Below are positions 45,191 through 55,653 of a DNA stretch of 64,000 nucleotides, piece by piece. The notes below the pieces were generated by a model. The model saw only the letters and a program-made list of their open reading frames with translations. It searched no databases and was not told the origin of the DNA. The stretch is from Pictodentalium vernedei. Lineage: Eukaryota > Mollusca > Scaphopoda > Dentaliida > Dentaliidae. How positions within the stretch are numbered: the first letter of the stretch is position 1; each line of letters opens with the position of its first letter. Position numbers and translations under genes: made by a program. The stretch spans positions 154,512,285 to 154,576,284 of the forward strand of contig CM062293.1 in NCBI GenBank assembly GCA_031216915.1. Reading direction: 5' to 3'.

Positions 45191-45823
45191 TACATTTAGA
45201 TTAATTTTTCATAAAATCTAGTCATGGCTGCTGTGAAGCAGCCATGACTAGATTTGATGAAAAATATCTTGAAAATACTCTGCGGGTTAAGAGTTAACAG
45301 TAATTTACTCTATATAGTTTATATGCAGTTAACAGGTCAAAGTTGTACAGAAGGTATGGTGAAGGGTTTGGTGTTTGAAAGTTATATGAAATTAACAGGG
45401 TTATCCAGTTGAGATCTAATTAAGTGGACTCCACTCTACTAACTGAAATTGCTTTCTGTACTCAAGTTTATAGTTTGTAAGATACGTTTCCTGTTATGGA
45501 GTTAAAAATATACAAACAGTCAGAATGTCAGTTCTTTGTTAACGAAATGTGGATATACAGGACTGGAAATAAAGAGCTTACATCTTAACCCGTTAACAGG
45601 TTAGGCTATATAATATGCTGACAACCTATAGGTGGAAAAAGAGTTGAGATGCTTTCTCTGTTTTTACAAAGTCAGCCAAGCTTTTTACGTTTTGACAGAA
45701 TTTCCACAAAAATTAATAGCAACAACTAACGCTCGATCTTACTTTGTCGAGATCGGGCATCAGTTGTTGCTATTTATTTGGGAAAAAATTCTGTTAAGCT
45801 GCATGTCACTCTATTCAAATGTG
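45191..45823. other. CCT3 intron with two foldbacks
   Basis: 45207-45266: near-perfect foldback, arms AATCTAGTCATGGCTGCT and inverse. 45691-45797: larger foldback with about 48-nt arms sharing ATAGCAACAACT and centred on GATCTTACTTTGTCGAGATC. No exon seen. Confidence 0.65.
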
Positions 45824-46095
45824 AGGGGCGTGGTGGCATTGCAGTAACCGGTACTCGTCAGATCACCGAAGTTAAGCAACATCGAGCCTGGTTAGTCCTT
45901 GGATGGGTGACCGCCTGAGCGATCGATTCGGACTCCCGCATTGTGTCCTTGGGCAAGACATTTCACCCCAGCTGACAGCTGCTTGTCATTGCTTGGTTGT
46001 TCTCTCCAGGTACTTCGGCTTCCTCCACCCATAAAACTGTCACCGACATGATATGACCTTGGCTGTTAATGTGTTGTTAAACCCAAATTAATAAA
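45824..46095 (+). mobile_element. 5S rRNA-derived SINE, 272 bp
   Basis: The head is recognisably derived from 5S rRNA and carries its internal promoter: GAAGTTAAGCAACATCGAGC, then CCTGGTTAGTCCTTGGATGG and GTGACCGCCTGAG. These match the A box, intermediate element and C box region. The body then switches to the same 3' module as the tRNA-derived SINEs (CCTTGGGCAAGAC, CCACCCATAAAACTGT, AAACCCAAATTAATAA). A perfect 12-bp duplication TATTCAAATGTG flanks it (45812-45823 and 46096-46107). It is a SINE, not a functional 5S gene. Confidence 0.92.
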
Positions 46096-46352
46096 TATTC
46101 AAATGTGGATTTTATGAGCAACCATTGTCTCGAGTTTGTTCTGACAAATTGTCAAATCTGACTGGGAAAACATGCAGGATTAGAAATTTAATTTATGCTG
46201 TATTATTTTGTTGTAACCCATTGTGCGTTTGCATATTTCACGACCGACATAACCCATTCGTAACTGAAATGATTGTTCTCGGGTTATTTCCAAGCCTAGA
46301 TATATGTGTGTATGGCATGAAACCTAATGTTATGATATACTTTTTGTTTCAG

Positions 46353-46433
46353 CTCACCTGTCGATGTGAATAATAGGAATGAAATGCTGAAAATTATTAG
46401 AAGTGCTGTTGGAACAAAATTTATAAGTAAATG
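46353..46433 (+). CDS. CCT3: CCT3 exon, 81 nt
   Basis: Completes the Ser codon split at 38536 and encodes SPVDVNNRNEMLKIIRSAVG and then TKFISK, with a Trp codon begun as TG. This matches the SIPVDxxxxxxMLxII...TKxISxW segment of CCT3 in the intermediate domain. The acceptor is TTTTTGTTTCAG (AG 46351-46352) and the donor GTATGT starts at 46434. It is phase 2 at its end, completed by G at 51713. The intron before is 7.8 kb and the one after 5.3 kb. Confidence 0.95.
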
Positions 46434-46654
46434 GTATGTATGATGTGTTTGGCAGACTATTGTAAAAGATAATACCTTCACACTTTCCATTTCTCTTTGC
46501 CCCATTTGGTCATTTTTGGTGTGCAAGTTATTCATTACTTTTAAAATATCCTAGGTGTGTCAGTCCATGCATTGACATTAAAATTCTCTTACATGGAAAA
46601 TGAATGGAAAAACTTGACTTCATCTGCATTTTTGATGTGCTGTATTCTGATTAA

Positions 46655-46957
46655 CTGGTTGAGTGCTAAATTATTTTTCGAAGGTGATTTGAAATATAGG
46701 TATTTTTTTTCAAAGATACCATGCTACGAGTAGCCTTAGTTTAGCAAGATTTTGTTCATAAATAATTGTTTTGTTACAATTTATTGGGGAGTGGCAATAG
46801 GTACTATCCAGTAAATTGCACCCAAACAATTTTATAGAAAAATTCTTTCTTCCACTGCTGAGCAAACATCTCGCTTAATGCATACAGGATAAATCCACTA
46901 CAGTGGCTCCCAATGCTTTTCAGTAGAGCAATGGTATTGGCTTCTATCATTGAACCA
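46655..46957. mobile_element. piggyBac-like MITE, 303 bp, TTAA target
   Basis: TTAA at 46651-46654 and 46958-46961. The ends are CTGGTTGAGTGCT and the inverse of ATGGTTCAATGAT. It shares internal blocks with 11477-11776 (GAGTGCTRAATTATTTTTC, then GATACCATGCTAC and TTTATTGGGGAGTG). Confidence 0.75.
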
Positions 46958-47174
46958 TTAAGTAAAATTCAGACGTAGTGTTTATTTCCAGCTCTGTACA
47001 TTTATGCTTGCTAATTGAAGTTGGCAAAATCACAGATCGTTTCATTTGAAGCTCTTCATAGTTCTGAAAGTCATAAAGGATTTGTCTCCTGTATCGTACT
47101 ATTCACACCACATGAGAAAATCTGCCAAGACTAATATCTGAAGTAGATTTGTAATTCATCTGTGTCTGGTTTAA

Positions 47175-47393
47175 CCTTTTACCTACCTGCGTAATATACA
47201 AATTGAGCAGTTGAATAAATATTATTTTTCAAAAGATTTCAACAAAACCATATCCTGTAACCCCTCATTGGAATGAGCTTGTCGAGCTTGTTCCAGTGAG
47301 GGGACACATGATATGGTTTTGTTGAAATTTCTTATATGGTTTGATAAAATGCTATTTAAAATAATAAATTTTATATCGACCGTGTTTAACGAG
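47175..47393. mobile_element. TTAA-flanked palindromic MITE, 219 bp
   Basis: TTAA at 47171-47174 and 47394-47397. The interior palindrome is AACAAAACCATATCCTGTA...ACATGATATGGTTTTGTT around CCTCATTGGAATGAGC. Same family as 17143-17357. Confidence 0.6.
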
Positions 47394-47604
47394 TTAAATG
47401 ATTTTTTTTTCTGTAAAATTTGTAATTCACAACATGAATATGAAGCAATAATAAGTGGTGATCAGAAGAAAACTATTTGTGATTGGAAATTTGAACGCTT
47501 AATCTAGCATACAATTTGGAAGTATATTTTAAGAACAATTTCATTTAATGTTTTGACAGTTGCTAGATAAAAAGAAAATGTTTAAAAATATTTGAATTTT
47601 CCAT

Positions 47605-47812
47605 GCGAAACCTGAGAAGTGGATCAGTGTTGTCATAAACAAGTTCTGTTTTACTGGCAAAATAGGACCCTATAACCAATGCCTGGGGTGGAAGTCATTT
47701 CTAAAGTGGGCACCGCAGGTATAAACAATTGACTAAACCTCATTTTACTTGTGTTGTAGTTGTCATATAGCCATAAATGCTTAAATTGACTTTTAACACC
47801 AATATGAATGAA
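47605..47812 (+). repeat. Decayed SINE of the CCGTGGGAACC family
   Basis: Blocks TCTGTTTTACTGGCAAAATA, GGACCCTATAACCAATGC and CATATAGCCATAAATGC match the middle and 3' parts of the copies at 10445, 37495 and 48761. The head is degraded and no target duplication could be set. Confidence 0.65.
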
Positions 47813-48760
47813 AAATATTTCAGTTTTTAGCTTAACTTGACACAGTCAAGATAAGCTATTGCCATCTCGTGTGCAGAAGTCTGTTAGTCTGTGAGTCTGT
47901 TAGTCTGTTAGTCTGTGAGTCTATTAATCTGTTAGTCTGCAAGTCTGTGAGTCTGTTCACATTTTCCTTTAGCACGGGCTACACCCTGCAGTTCTTGTCT
48001 GATTGTCACGAAATTTCATATGGGGTCATGTCTAGATGAGAACGTCCCCTTTTGGTCGTGATCGGTCAACCAGTATGGCTGCCCGAGCCCAAAACCCGAA
48101 AACTATTAGCACAGTCTACAGGTCGTATTTATGAAGGGTTTTCCTTGTAACTTGGTAGGATGCCTCTGTATAATGCCTAGATGAGAACGTCCCCTTTTGG
48201 GCATGATCTGTCAACTGTGATGGCTGCCCAAGCCCGAAACCCAAAAACTTTTAGCACAATCTGCAGGTCATGTTTAATATGGAGGGATTTCATTGTAACT
48301 TAGTAGGATGACTCCTTATGATGTCTAGATGAGAATTTCCCCATTTGGGCGTGATCTGCCAACCATGACGACTGCCCAAAAACCTTTAGCATAGTCTACA
48401 GGTCATATTTATTGAGGAATTTCATTGTACCTTGGTGGGTTGACTTCATATAATGTCTGGATGAGAATGTCCCCTTTTGGTCCTGATTGGGCAACTGTGA
48501 CGGCTACAGGGGCCTGAAGCCCAAAAACCTTTAGAACAGTCTACAAGTCATAATTATGAAGGGATTTCATTGTGGCGTGGTAGGATGACTCCAAATAATG
48601 TCTAGATGAGAAAATCCCCTTTTGGTCGCGCTCATTCAGCCTTTATGGCTGCCTGAGCCCAAACACCTTTAGCATAATCTATAGGTTGTATTTATGGAAG
48701 GATTTCATTGTAACTTGTTAGGTTGACTCCATATAATGCCTAGATGATGACATCCCCTTT

Positions 48761-48982
48761 TCCCCGTGGGAACCCCGGGAAGTAAGCAGCACTTGTTTAC
48801 TGTGGTAAACCAGTTCCGTTTTACTAGTAAAATAGGACCCAGTCACCAATGCTTGGGGTGAAAGTCCTCTAAAATGGGCAACATGTAGATCAACGATTGA
48901 CTAAACTTGCCTTCATCTCCATGTTGTGTCACGATTAGCCATGGTGCATAAATATGTGACGTTAACCACCAACAAACAAACA
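48761..48982 (+). mobile_element. SINE (CCGTGGGAACC family), young insertion
   Basis: A perfect duplication of about 14-15 bp (ATGACATCCCCTTTT) flanks it, at 48747-48760/1 and 48983-48997. It is nearly identical by eye to the copy at 37495, including the CAAA tail, so the family was active recently. Confidence 0.93.
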
Positions 48983-49198
48983 ATGACATCCCCTTTTGGT
49001 CGTGAATGGTCAACTGTGATGGCTACAGGTGCCCGAAGCCCGAAAATCTTGAGCACAGTCTACAGGTCATATTTATGAAGGGATTTCATTGTAACTTCGT
49101 AGGATCACTCCAGATGATGCCCAGATGAGAATGTTCCCTTTTGTTGCGATCATTCAACCATTACAGCTGCCCGAGCCCGAAGCCCGAATACCTTTAGC

Positions 49199-50401
49199 CA
49201 GGGCTTGCCTTGAGTCGGGGCCGATCGGCCCCGGCCCCGATATCGGCCCCCGAGAGGACCCTTCTCGGGGCTTTTTTTTTCGGCCCCGACTTTTTTTTTC
49301 TGTCTTGGCTCCCGAAATCTCAGTGTTGGTAGGTTTGGGCAACGAAATTTTGCAAGATTAATTTTTCCATTCACGTCTCATTCACGCAAGTGTGATTACT
49401 ATAGAAGAAGCAGCAAATAACAGATAAAACAATAATACAAACTGTTTTTGTCTGATTCAAATTAACATCCACCTAAATCCGCATGAAAACTGAGAAAATC
49501 CCAAGATTAAACAAAAAAAAAACAAACACATTTACGAGACTTCGAAAGCACGCTTGTCAACTAATGGGGGAATTCCCTTCAATCCCACAATACTATGCGC
49601 GGGTACATCCGATCCTAACATCTGAATAAATGCAACACGAGACACAGACACTGCCGTGTGATTACTATAGAAGAAGCAGCAAATAACAGATAAAATAATA
49701 ATACAAACTGTTAACTGTTTTTGTCTGATTCAAATTAACATCCACCTAAATCCACTTGAAAACTAAGAAAATCCCAAGATTAAACAAAAAAAAAACAAAC
49801 ACATTTACGAGATGTCTGATGGGGGAATTCCCTTCAATCCCACAATACTATGCGTGGGTACATCCGATCCTAACATCTGAATAAATGCAACACGAGACAC
49901 AGAAACTGCCGTCAAAATAAATGTACGAATAAAATAAAATGTGTACCTGTGTCTACGTGGAGAGGTGGGGCGCATTCCATTTCTGAAAGATCCAAAGCTG
50001 TGGGGAATTTTCATGGAATGAAATTATTTAAACGGTAAACTGAAATGTTTTTTTTTTCAATTTTTTTCTTTGAGACAACCCTTGGATCAAAAATACACAC
50101 CCCACAATATGTACGAAACGTCCTAAAATTTTACCAACAAAAAATCCAAAATGTCTTTGTACGAAACGTCCAGCACCCACATGATGGGTCCAAGTCGTTT
50201 TTGTCCCCGGGATTTTTTTTTTTCTAAGCAAAAGTAATCAACTAAGGTCGCCACTGGAAAGAATGTAACAACATAAAATTACCCCAAAAGGCCCCGACCT
50301 CAATATCTGGGAGACTTTTTTCAGGCCCCCAGCATGCCCCGACCTCAACATCTGGGGGACTTTTTTTTAGGCCCCGACCATTTTCCTCAAGGCAAGCCCT
50401 G
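49199..50401. mobile_element. hAT-like non-autonomous element, 1,203 bp, GC-rich ends
   Basis: The ends are CAGGGCTTGCCTTGAG and its inverse, followed by GGGGCC-rich subterminal sequence (several GGCCCCGA repeats at both ends). A 7-bp direct repeat CTTTAGC flanks it (49192-49198 and 50402-50408); hAT usually makes 8. Inside, a segment of about 250 bp is duplicated in direct orientation (from 49390 and from 49657). No transposase recognised. Confidence 0.8.
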
Positions 50402-51712
50402 CTTTAGCACAGCCTACAGGTCATACTTATGAAGGGATTTCATTGTAACTTGGTAGGTTTGATTTCATATAATGTCTAGATGAGAACGTCCCCTTTTGGA
50501 CACGATTGGGCAGCTGTGACAGCTACAGGGGCCCGAAGCCCGAAAACCTTTAGAACAGTCTACAGGTCATAATTATGAAGGGATTTCATTGTAGCTTGGT
50601 AGGGTGACTCCAAATAATATCAAAATGAGTACGTCCCCTTTTGGTCGCAATCATTCAGCCTAGATGACTGCCTGAGCCTAAAAACGTTTAGCATAGTCTA
50701 TAGGTCATATTTATGGAAGGATTTCATTGTAACTTGTTAGGTTGACTGCAGATAATGCCTAGATGATGACATCCCCTTTTGGTCGGGATTGGTCAACTGT
50801 GATTGCTACAGGTGCCCAAAGCCCGAAATCTTGAGCACAGTCTACAGGTCATATTTATGAAGGGATTTCATTGTAACTTCGTAGGATCACTCAAGATGAT
50901 GCCCAAATGAGAATGTCCCCTTTTGGTTGCGATCATTCAACCATGATAGCTGCCAAAAACCTTTAGCACAGTCTTCAGTTCATATTTATGAAGGGATTTC
51001 ATTGTAACTTGGTAGGTTGACTTCATATAATGTCTAGATGAGAACGTCCCCTTTGGATTCAATTGGGAAACTGACGGCTACATGTGCCCAAAGCCCAAAA
51101 ACCTTTAGCACAAGTCTACAGGCTATATTTATGAAGGGATTTCAATGTAACTTGATAGGATGACTCGTTTTGGAATAATTTCACTGTAACTTGGTAACTT
51201 TTGTTTAACTGTTAGGGCCACATACATTAACTGTGAGGTCATATTAACCCACCCCTCAGCTCTATAGTACAGTGTACACCTCATATTATTTTTATCAAAA
51301 ACATAGCATACAGGGAACAGAAATGAACATATTCCCAATTATCACAATTCTTGTCTTATTTCATAATCCTTTCATAAACATTGAACATTATCCTTTTAAT
51401 CAAACACAACACACAAATTATGCTACAGTGTCATTGACACTTTCATTTATATGAGGGCTTTTTTATTTTGCATTGAAACCTGTGTAAATGTGTTAAATGG
51501 GTAATTGGCACTTAGTCATTCTGGTAGTCATGCTTTTGGCAACATTTGACAATACTGTAGCAATTTTAATCAGGGCTAACATATTTTCCACTGCTAGGAG
51601 AGAGCTCATGCCATGTCCACATTAATACTGCTCTACAGCATTGGTTTCATGTAAAAATTATGTAAAGGCCTTCTGCTGTTTAGTTACATTTTCTGTGAAA
51701 TTCAATTTACAG

Positions 51713-51818
51713 GTCTGACTTAGCTTGTAATATTGCCTTAGATGCAACATCAACTGTAGCATTAGAAGAAAATGGAAGAAAAGAAATTGATATCAAAAGA
51801 TACGCTAAAGTTGAAAAG
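51713..51818 (+). CDS. CCT3: CCT3 exon, 106 nt
   Basis: Completes the Trp codon begun at 46432 and encodes SDLACNIALDATSTVALEEN and then GRKEIDIKRYAKVEK. This is the ACNIALDA and ENGRKEIDIKxYAxVEK region of CCT3. The acceptor is AATTTACAG (AG 51711-51712) and the donor GTTTGT starts at 51819. It ends in phase 0. The next exon, expected to begin with an IPGG-type peptide, is not found before 64000. Confidence 0.95.
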
Positions 51819-51989
51819 GTTTGTATTTATTCAGGTTTTATTTACCTCAAGTTTTTATTGAGACTGTCTCTGTTCACAATATGCTTTATGGATGTCAAGT
51901 ATTTTGAAATCACATGTTCACTTAGGTGGCTAGTAGTTTGTGGACAATTGAATATAATTAATTATATAATATAGGTAATCACCCCCATG

Positions 51990-52140
51990 TTTTTATGCTG
52001 GCGGGGGTATTGTAGGATTCCTCTTGTCCATCCATCCGTCCTTCTGTCCATCCCAAAATTCAATCATCAATAACTTGTTGAGTGGGGAGGTGGTGGGAGT
52101 ATCTTTATGTGTCATCCTGAGATGACACTTTCTCTTGTTC
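51990..52140 (+). mobile_element. Short Helentron-like element
   Basis: A TTTTTATGCTGGCGGGGGTAT-type start is followed by CCATCCATCCGTCC. It ends with the perfect hairpin GTGTCATC-CTGA-GATGACAC (52109-52128) and TTTCTCTTGTTC. There is no room for a tandem core, so this is probably a contracted copy. Confidence 0.5.
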
Positions 52141-52310
52141 TTTTTACCTTTTTTTTTCAATGGCTGCAGTAGGTTCTAGAAAAATGGTCTCTTTTTGTTC
52201 AAAATGTTGTTTTGAAAACAATGTTCAAAACAAAATGACATGTCTTTTGTCTGTTGTCACCTATTTTCAGTGCAAGCATAAACAAGTTGAGTTGACTGAT
52301 CACTCCACAT

Positions 52311-53037
52311 TTTTATACCCCCCACAAACAAAGTTTGGGGGGGGGGGGGAGTATATAGGAATCACCCTGTCCGTCCGTCTGTCCATCCTTGTAAGCGCAA
52401 CTCCTCCTAAACCGTTTGAAGAATTTTCATGAAACTCTACACAATGGAAGAACTCCATATGAAGATGTGCATGAAGCAGTATAATTCCATTCTGACATTT
52501 CCAAGGGGAGATAATCTAACTTATACCGTCTGTCCATCCTTGTAAGCGCAACTCCTCCTAAACCATTTGAAGAATTTTCATAAAACTTTACACAATGGAA
52601 GAACTCCATATGAAGATGTGCATGAAGCAATATAATTCCGTTCTGACATTTCCAAGGGAAGATAATCTAACTTATACCGTCTGTCCATCCTTGTAAGCGC
52701 AACTCCTCCTAAACCATTTGAAGAATTTTCATGAAACTTTACACAATGGAAGAACTCCATATGAAGATGCACATGAAGCAATATAATTCCGTTCTGACAT
52801 TTCCAAGGGGAGATAATCTAACTTATACCGTCTGTCCATCCTTGTAAGCGCAACTCCTCCTAAACCGTTTGAAGAATTTGCATGAAACTTTACACAATGG
52901 AAGAACTCCATATGAAGATGTGCATGAAGCAATATAATTCTGTTCAGACATTTCCAAGGGGAGATAATCTAACTTATACATTTCAGGCGTGGGGGTATCA
53001 CTTTGTGAGTTTGCTCACAGTACCTCTAGTTTTTTTT
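52311..53037 (+). mobile_element. Helentron-like element, TACCCCCCAC family, 151-bp core, 4 units
   Basis: The subterminal repeat TACCCCCCAC (52316-52325) matches the inverse GTGGGGGTA (52989-52997). After GTCCGTCCGTCTGTCC come four highly similar 151-bp units (CTTGTAAGCGCAACTCC at about 52390, 52541, 52692 and 52843). The 3' hairpin TGTGAG-TTTG-CTCACA (53004-53019) is followed by GTACCTCTAGTTTT. Three short minus-strand frames spaced 151 bp apart are shadows of the units. Confidence 0.75.
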
Positions 53038-53084
53038 CCTGTTGATTTTATTTTTAGTTACGAATATTAGCTCACACATCATTT

Positions 53085-53431
53085 ATTTATTTATTGGAGT
53101 TTAACAACACTTTTGACAGCCAGGGTCACCTCATGTCCGCCAGTTTTATGGGTGGTGGAAGCAAGAGTACCCAGAGATAACCACCAAACAGCGGTGAGTA
53201 ACCATCAGACTCCCCAATGTACTGTCTCCTCACAAGTAGGGTTAGCATTGGTTGAAGTCATCGACGTGCAGTATGCCTTAGCACACAGCGCCACCGCACC
53301 CCCACATAGGCAATCACGGTTAAGAGTCTTGCCCAAGGACCCAATTCAATTACCCCTGGCAGGATTGAACCATAGACCTTTCGGTTTGAAGTCCCAGTGC
53401 CGTATCCACTGATCCACCACACTCCCCTCAA
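53085..53431 (-). mobile_element. tRNA-derived SINE, minus strand, 347 bp
   Basis: Read on the minus strand: an A-box-like TGGTGGATCAGTGGATACGG, then a B-box-like GGTCTATGGTTCAATCC, then CCTTGGGCAAGACTCTTAAC, and the CATAAAACTGGC and AAATAAATAAAT tail. A 9-bp duplication ACATCATTT flanks it (53076-53084 and 53432-53440). Confidence 0.88.
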
Positions 53432-53440
53432 ACATCATTT

Positions 53441-54011
53441 AAAACTCCAGCAAAACGTCTTTTACGTGGTTATTTTATTTTCAAGTTGTGCACAAAATTC
53501 ACCTAATTTCAAGGTAGACTGAATTTTCACTAGGTGACTTGAGAGTCGTTTTTATTGATGGTAGAGTAAAGTTTGCAGATCCAAGGCAAGTTCTTCACCC
53601 AGGTCGGCAGGTCTCTGTGCTCATGTATCACAGCCTCTATTTAAATATGGAATAAATAGGTACTAGGGCTGGTGATCAGATTTAAACGGCGAGTAGGATA
53701 AGGGTTTTAACCACGAGGCTCAGTCGAGTGGTTAAAATCCTTATTCTGTGAGTGGTTTAAATCTTGATTACCGATCCTAGTACCTATTTGTTTTATTTAT
53801 ACCATGCTCTTAATAAATAATCAACTTCGTCACTTAAAATGGAGAAAAAAATGATACTTTCTATCGCAAAATGCCCCTAGTGCAAACACATGGGTTTGTT
53901 TTGTTTACATCTGCACCGGTGGGCTTGACTGACAGCTGGACACATCATCAAAGTTGATTGAATTTACCTTGCTTTTTCAGTCAAATTATTATTAATGATT
54001 CTTAAAGTTTA
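53441..54011. other. CCT3 intron with a long foldback
   Basis: About 53651-53795 forms a foldback with roughly 55-nt arms: AAATAGGTACTAGG...GGTTTTAACCAC and, inverted, TGGTTAAAATCC...CCTAGTACCTATTT. No exon seen. Confidence 0.6.
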
Positions 54012-54137
54012 TTAGCTCACCCGACTTTCAGTCCGGAGCGCTATAGTGATCCCTCACCGTCCGTCGTTCGTGAACATGGTGTTTGCGTCTTCTCCTCCCA
54101 AACCGCTGAACCAATTTAATTGATATTTGAGATAATA

Positions 54138-55653
54138 TACTCGCCCAAAAAAGAAAGTGTGCATTGCAGAAATTGATCAAACTCCAAAAAAATAATTTCG
54201 TAGGTGTAAAGAGTGTTAACCTGTTCATGAATAAGTTATATTGAACACAAAAACAGCTTTCCTCGTTAAAATTGCATTAACGTTACATGACGTGCTGCAC
54301 GTTTGTGAAAAGGCATGTTTTGCACGTGGAGAGTCTGAAAATTCATGCAGCAGTGTGAATCCTTGGGTATTTAAACACTAAAGTAAGGCCTTCCTATCGT
54401 TCACATTCAAACTTGCGCTGCTGTTAAAACGACTCCACATTAGCATGCCAAGATTGACAATGAATCAACGTCTCCTTGCCCTGGGTATGATTAGAGCTGG
54501 CAGAACACAGAGAGGTTGCCCAGCATTTGAACTGCCACCGTAACACTGTAGACAGGCTAGTCCATCGACATGCACAACATGATGACGTTCGAGACCGACC
54601 CTGCTCCGGGAGACCCCGAGTTACCACCCCTGCACAAGATCGGTATATCCGGGTCGTCCATCTCCGGAACCGGCAACAAACGGCAACGACGACAGCCAGG
54701 AACATCCCTAACCTGAGACGGATACATCCTCAAACAGTAATCAACCGGCTGAGAGAATACGGCTTACGTCCTTGAAGACCTGCAATTCGTCCGATTTTGA
54801 TGTTACGTCATCATCGTGCTCGACTGAAGTGGTGTAGACAACATCTCGGGCATCCCTTACACTGGTGGCGACGTGTTTTATTCACAGATGAATGTCGTTT
54901 TCATCTTTCATCATCAGATGGCCGCCAGAGAGTGTACAGACATCGAAACGAACGCTACGCAGATCCATGTGTCGTGGAGCGAAACCGTTATGGGGGAGGG
55001 TCTCATGGTGTGGGGTGGCATCACTGCCCGTAACAGAACTGAGCTGGTCATTATTGATGGCAATCTCAATGCAGCCAGATATCGTGATGAAGTGCTTACA
55101 CCTGTTGTTGTCCCATTTCTGCAACGTCACGGCCCCGGTGTCATTCTACAGCAGGACAACGCCTGATCCCACGCAGCTTGTGTTGTTCAACAGTATCTGC
55201 AGTAACAACAAGTGGATGTTCTTCCCTGGCCCGCAAATTCGCCCGATATCTCCCCATTGAGCACGTATGGGACGAAATGAAACGTCAGCTACGCCGGCTT
55301 CCCCATGCACCGTCAACGCTTGTGGAACTCCAAAGACAGCTTATCAGAATATCGAACAACATCCCACAACACTTCCATGCTAACTTGTTTGCTTCCATGA
55401 GGCGTAGATGCACAGCAGTAGTCGATGCAGGCGGAGGTCATACCAGATATTGAGTGTGTGACTTTTGTGTTTGACCCTTAGTGTCTTTGACTCTCCAGGG
55501 CACCAAGAGTATTCATCGTAGCGTAATGAAATTTCTCGCGTTGATCACAAATTGATTCATTTGTGATTGAATAAAATTTCCATGAATGAAAATGATATAT
55601 ATCTTTCTTTACTGTTATTTTTTAACATGCACACTTTCTTTTTTGGGAGAGTA
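54138..55653 (+). mobile_element. Tc1-like transposon, 1,516 bp
   Basis: Terminal inverted repeats TACTCGCCCAAAAAAGAAAG and the inverse of TACTCTCCCAAAAAAGAAAG, then GTGTGCAT at both ends. TA duplications at 54136-54137 and 55654-55655. It encodes one decayed transposase on the + strand. Confidence 0.92.
54445..55453 (+). pseudogene. Tc1-like transposase, DD34E, frameshifted
   Basis: The N-terminal region MPRLTMNQRLLALGMIRAGR is followed by the DNA-binding part with RDRPCSGRPRVTTPAQDRYI. Catalytic motifs: LFTDECRF (first Asp), LQQDNA (second Asp) and PIEHVWDEM (Glu), with 34 residues between the second Asp and Glu. Damage: a frameshift near 54540, TGA after GLRP (near 54773), a frameshift in the G run near 54995, stops after QQDNA and 13 codons later, and a 1-nt loss just before PIEHVWD. 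The C terminus DAGGGHTRY-stop is intact. It differs from the transposase at 40500 in retaining the Glu. Confidence 0.88.

Larger units (their letters stand above)
47827..51446 (+). mobile_element. Helentron-like element, AGCTCAACTT superfamily, with two nested insertions
   Basis: The 5' hairpin AGCTTAACTTGAC...GTCAAGATAAGCT is followed by a GTTAGTCTGTGAGTCT microsatellite (47879-47956). Many diverged units of about 140-150 bp follow (block CTACAGGTCATATTTATGAA recurs from about 48118 to 51120). The end CTACAGTGTCATTGACACTTT-CATT is shared with the copies at 19254 and 60727. A SINE (48761-48982) and a hAT (49199-50401) sit in the core, each splitting one unit. Confidence 0.78.

Noticed and set aside
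45840..45915. Functional 5S rRNA gene
   Set aside because: Only the internal promoter part is 5S-like. The 5' and 3' portions of 5S are missing, the sequence runs into a SINE body, and a 12-bp target duplication flanks the whole.
49205..49270. CpG-island promoter
   Set aside because: The GC-rich GGCCCCGA stretches are the subterminal repeats of a hAT-like element and recur at its other end (50290-50385).
52379..52975. CRISPR array (four 151-bp repeats)
   Set aside because: Units are contiguous with no spacers and lie between Helentron-like ends in an animal intron.
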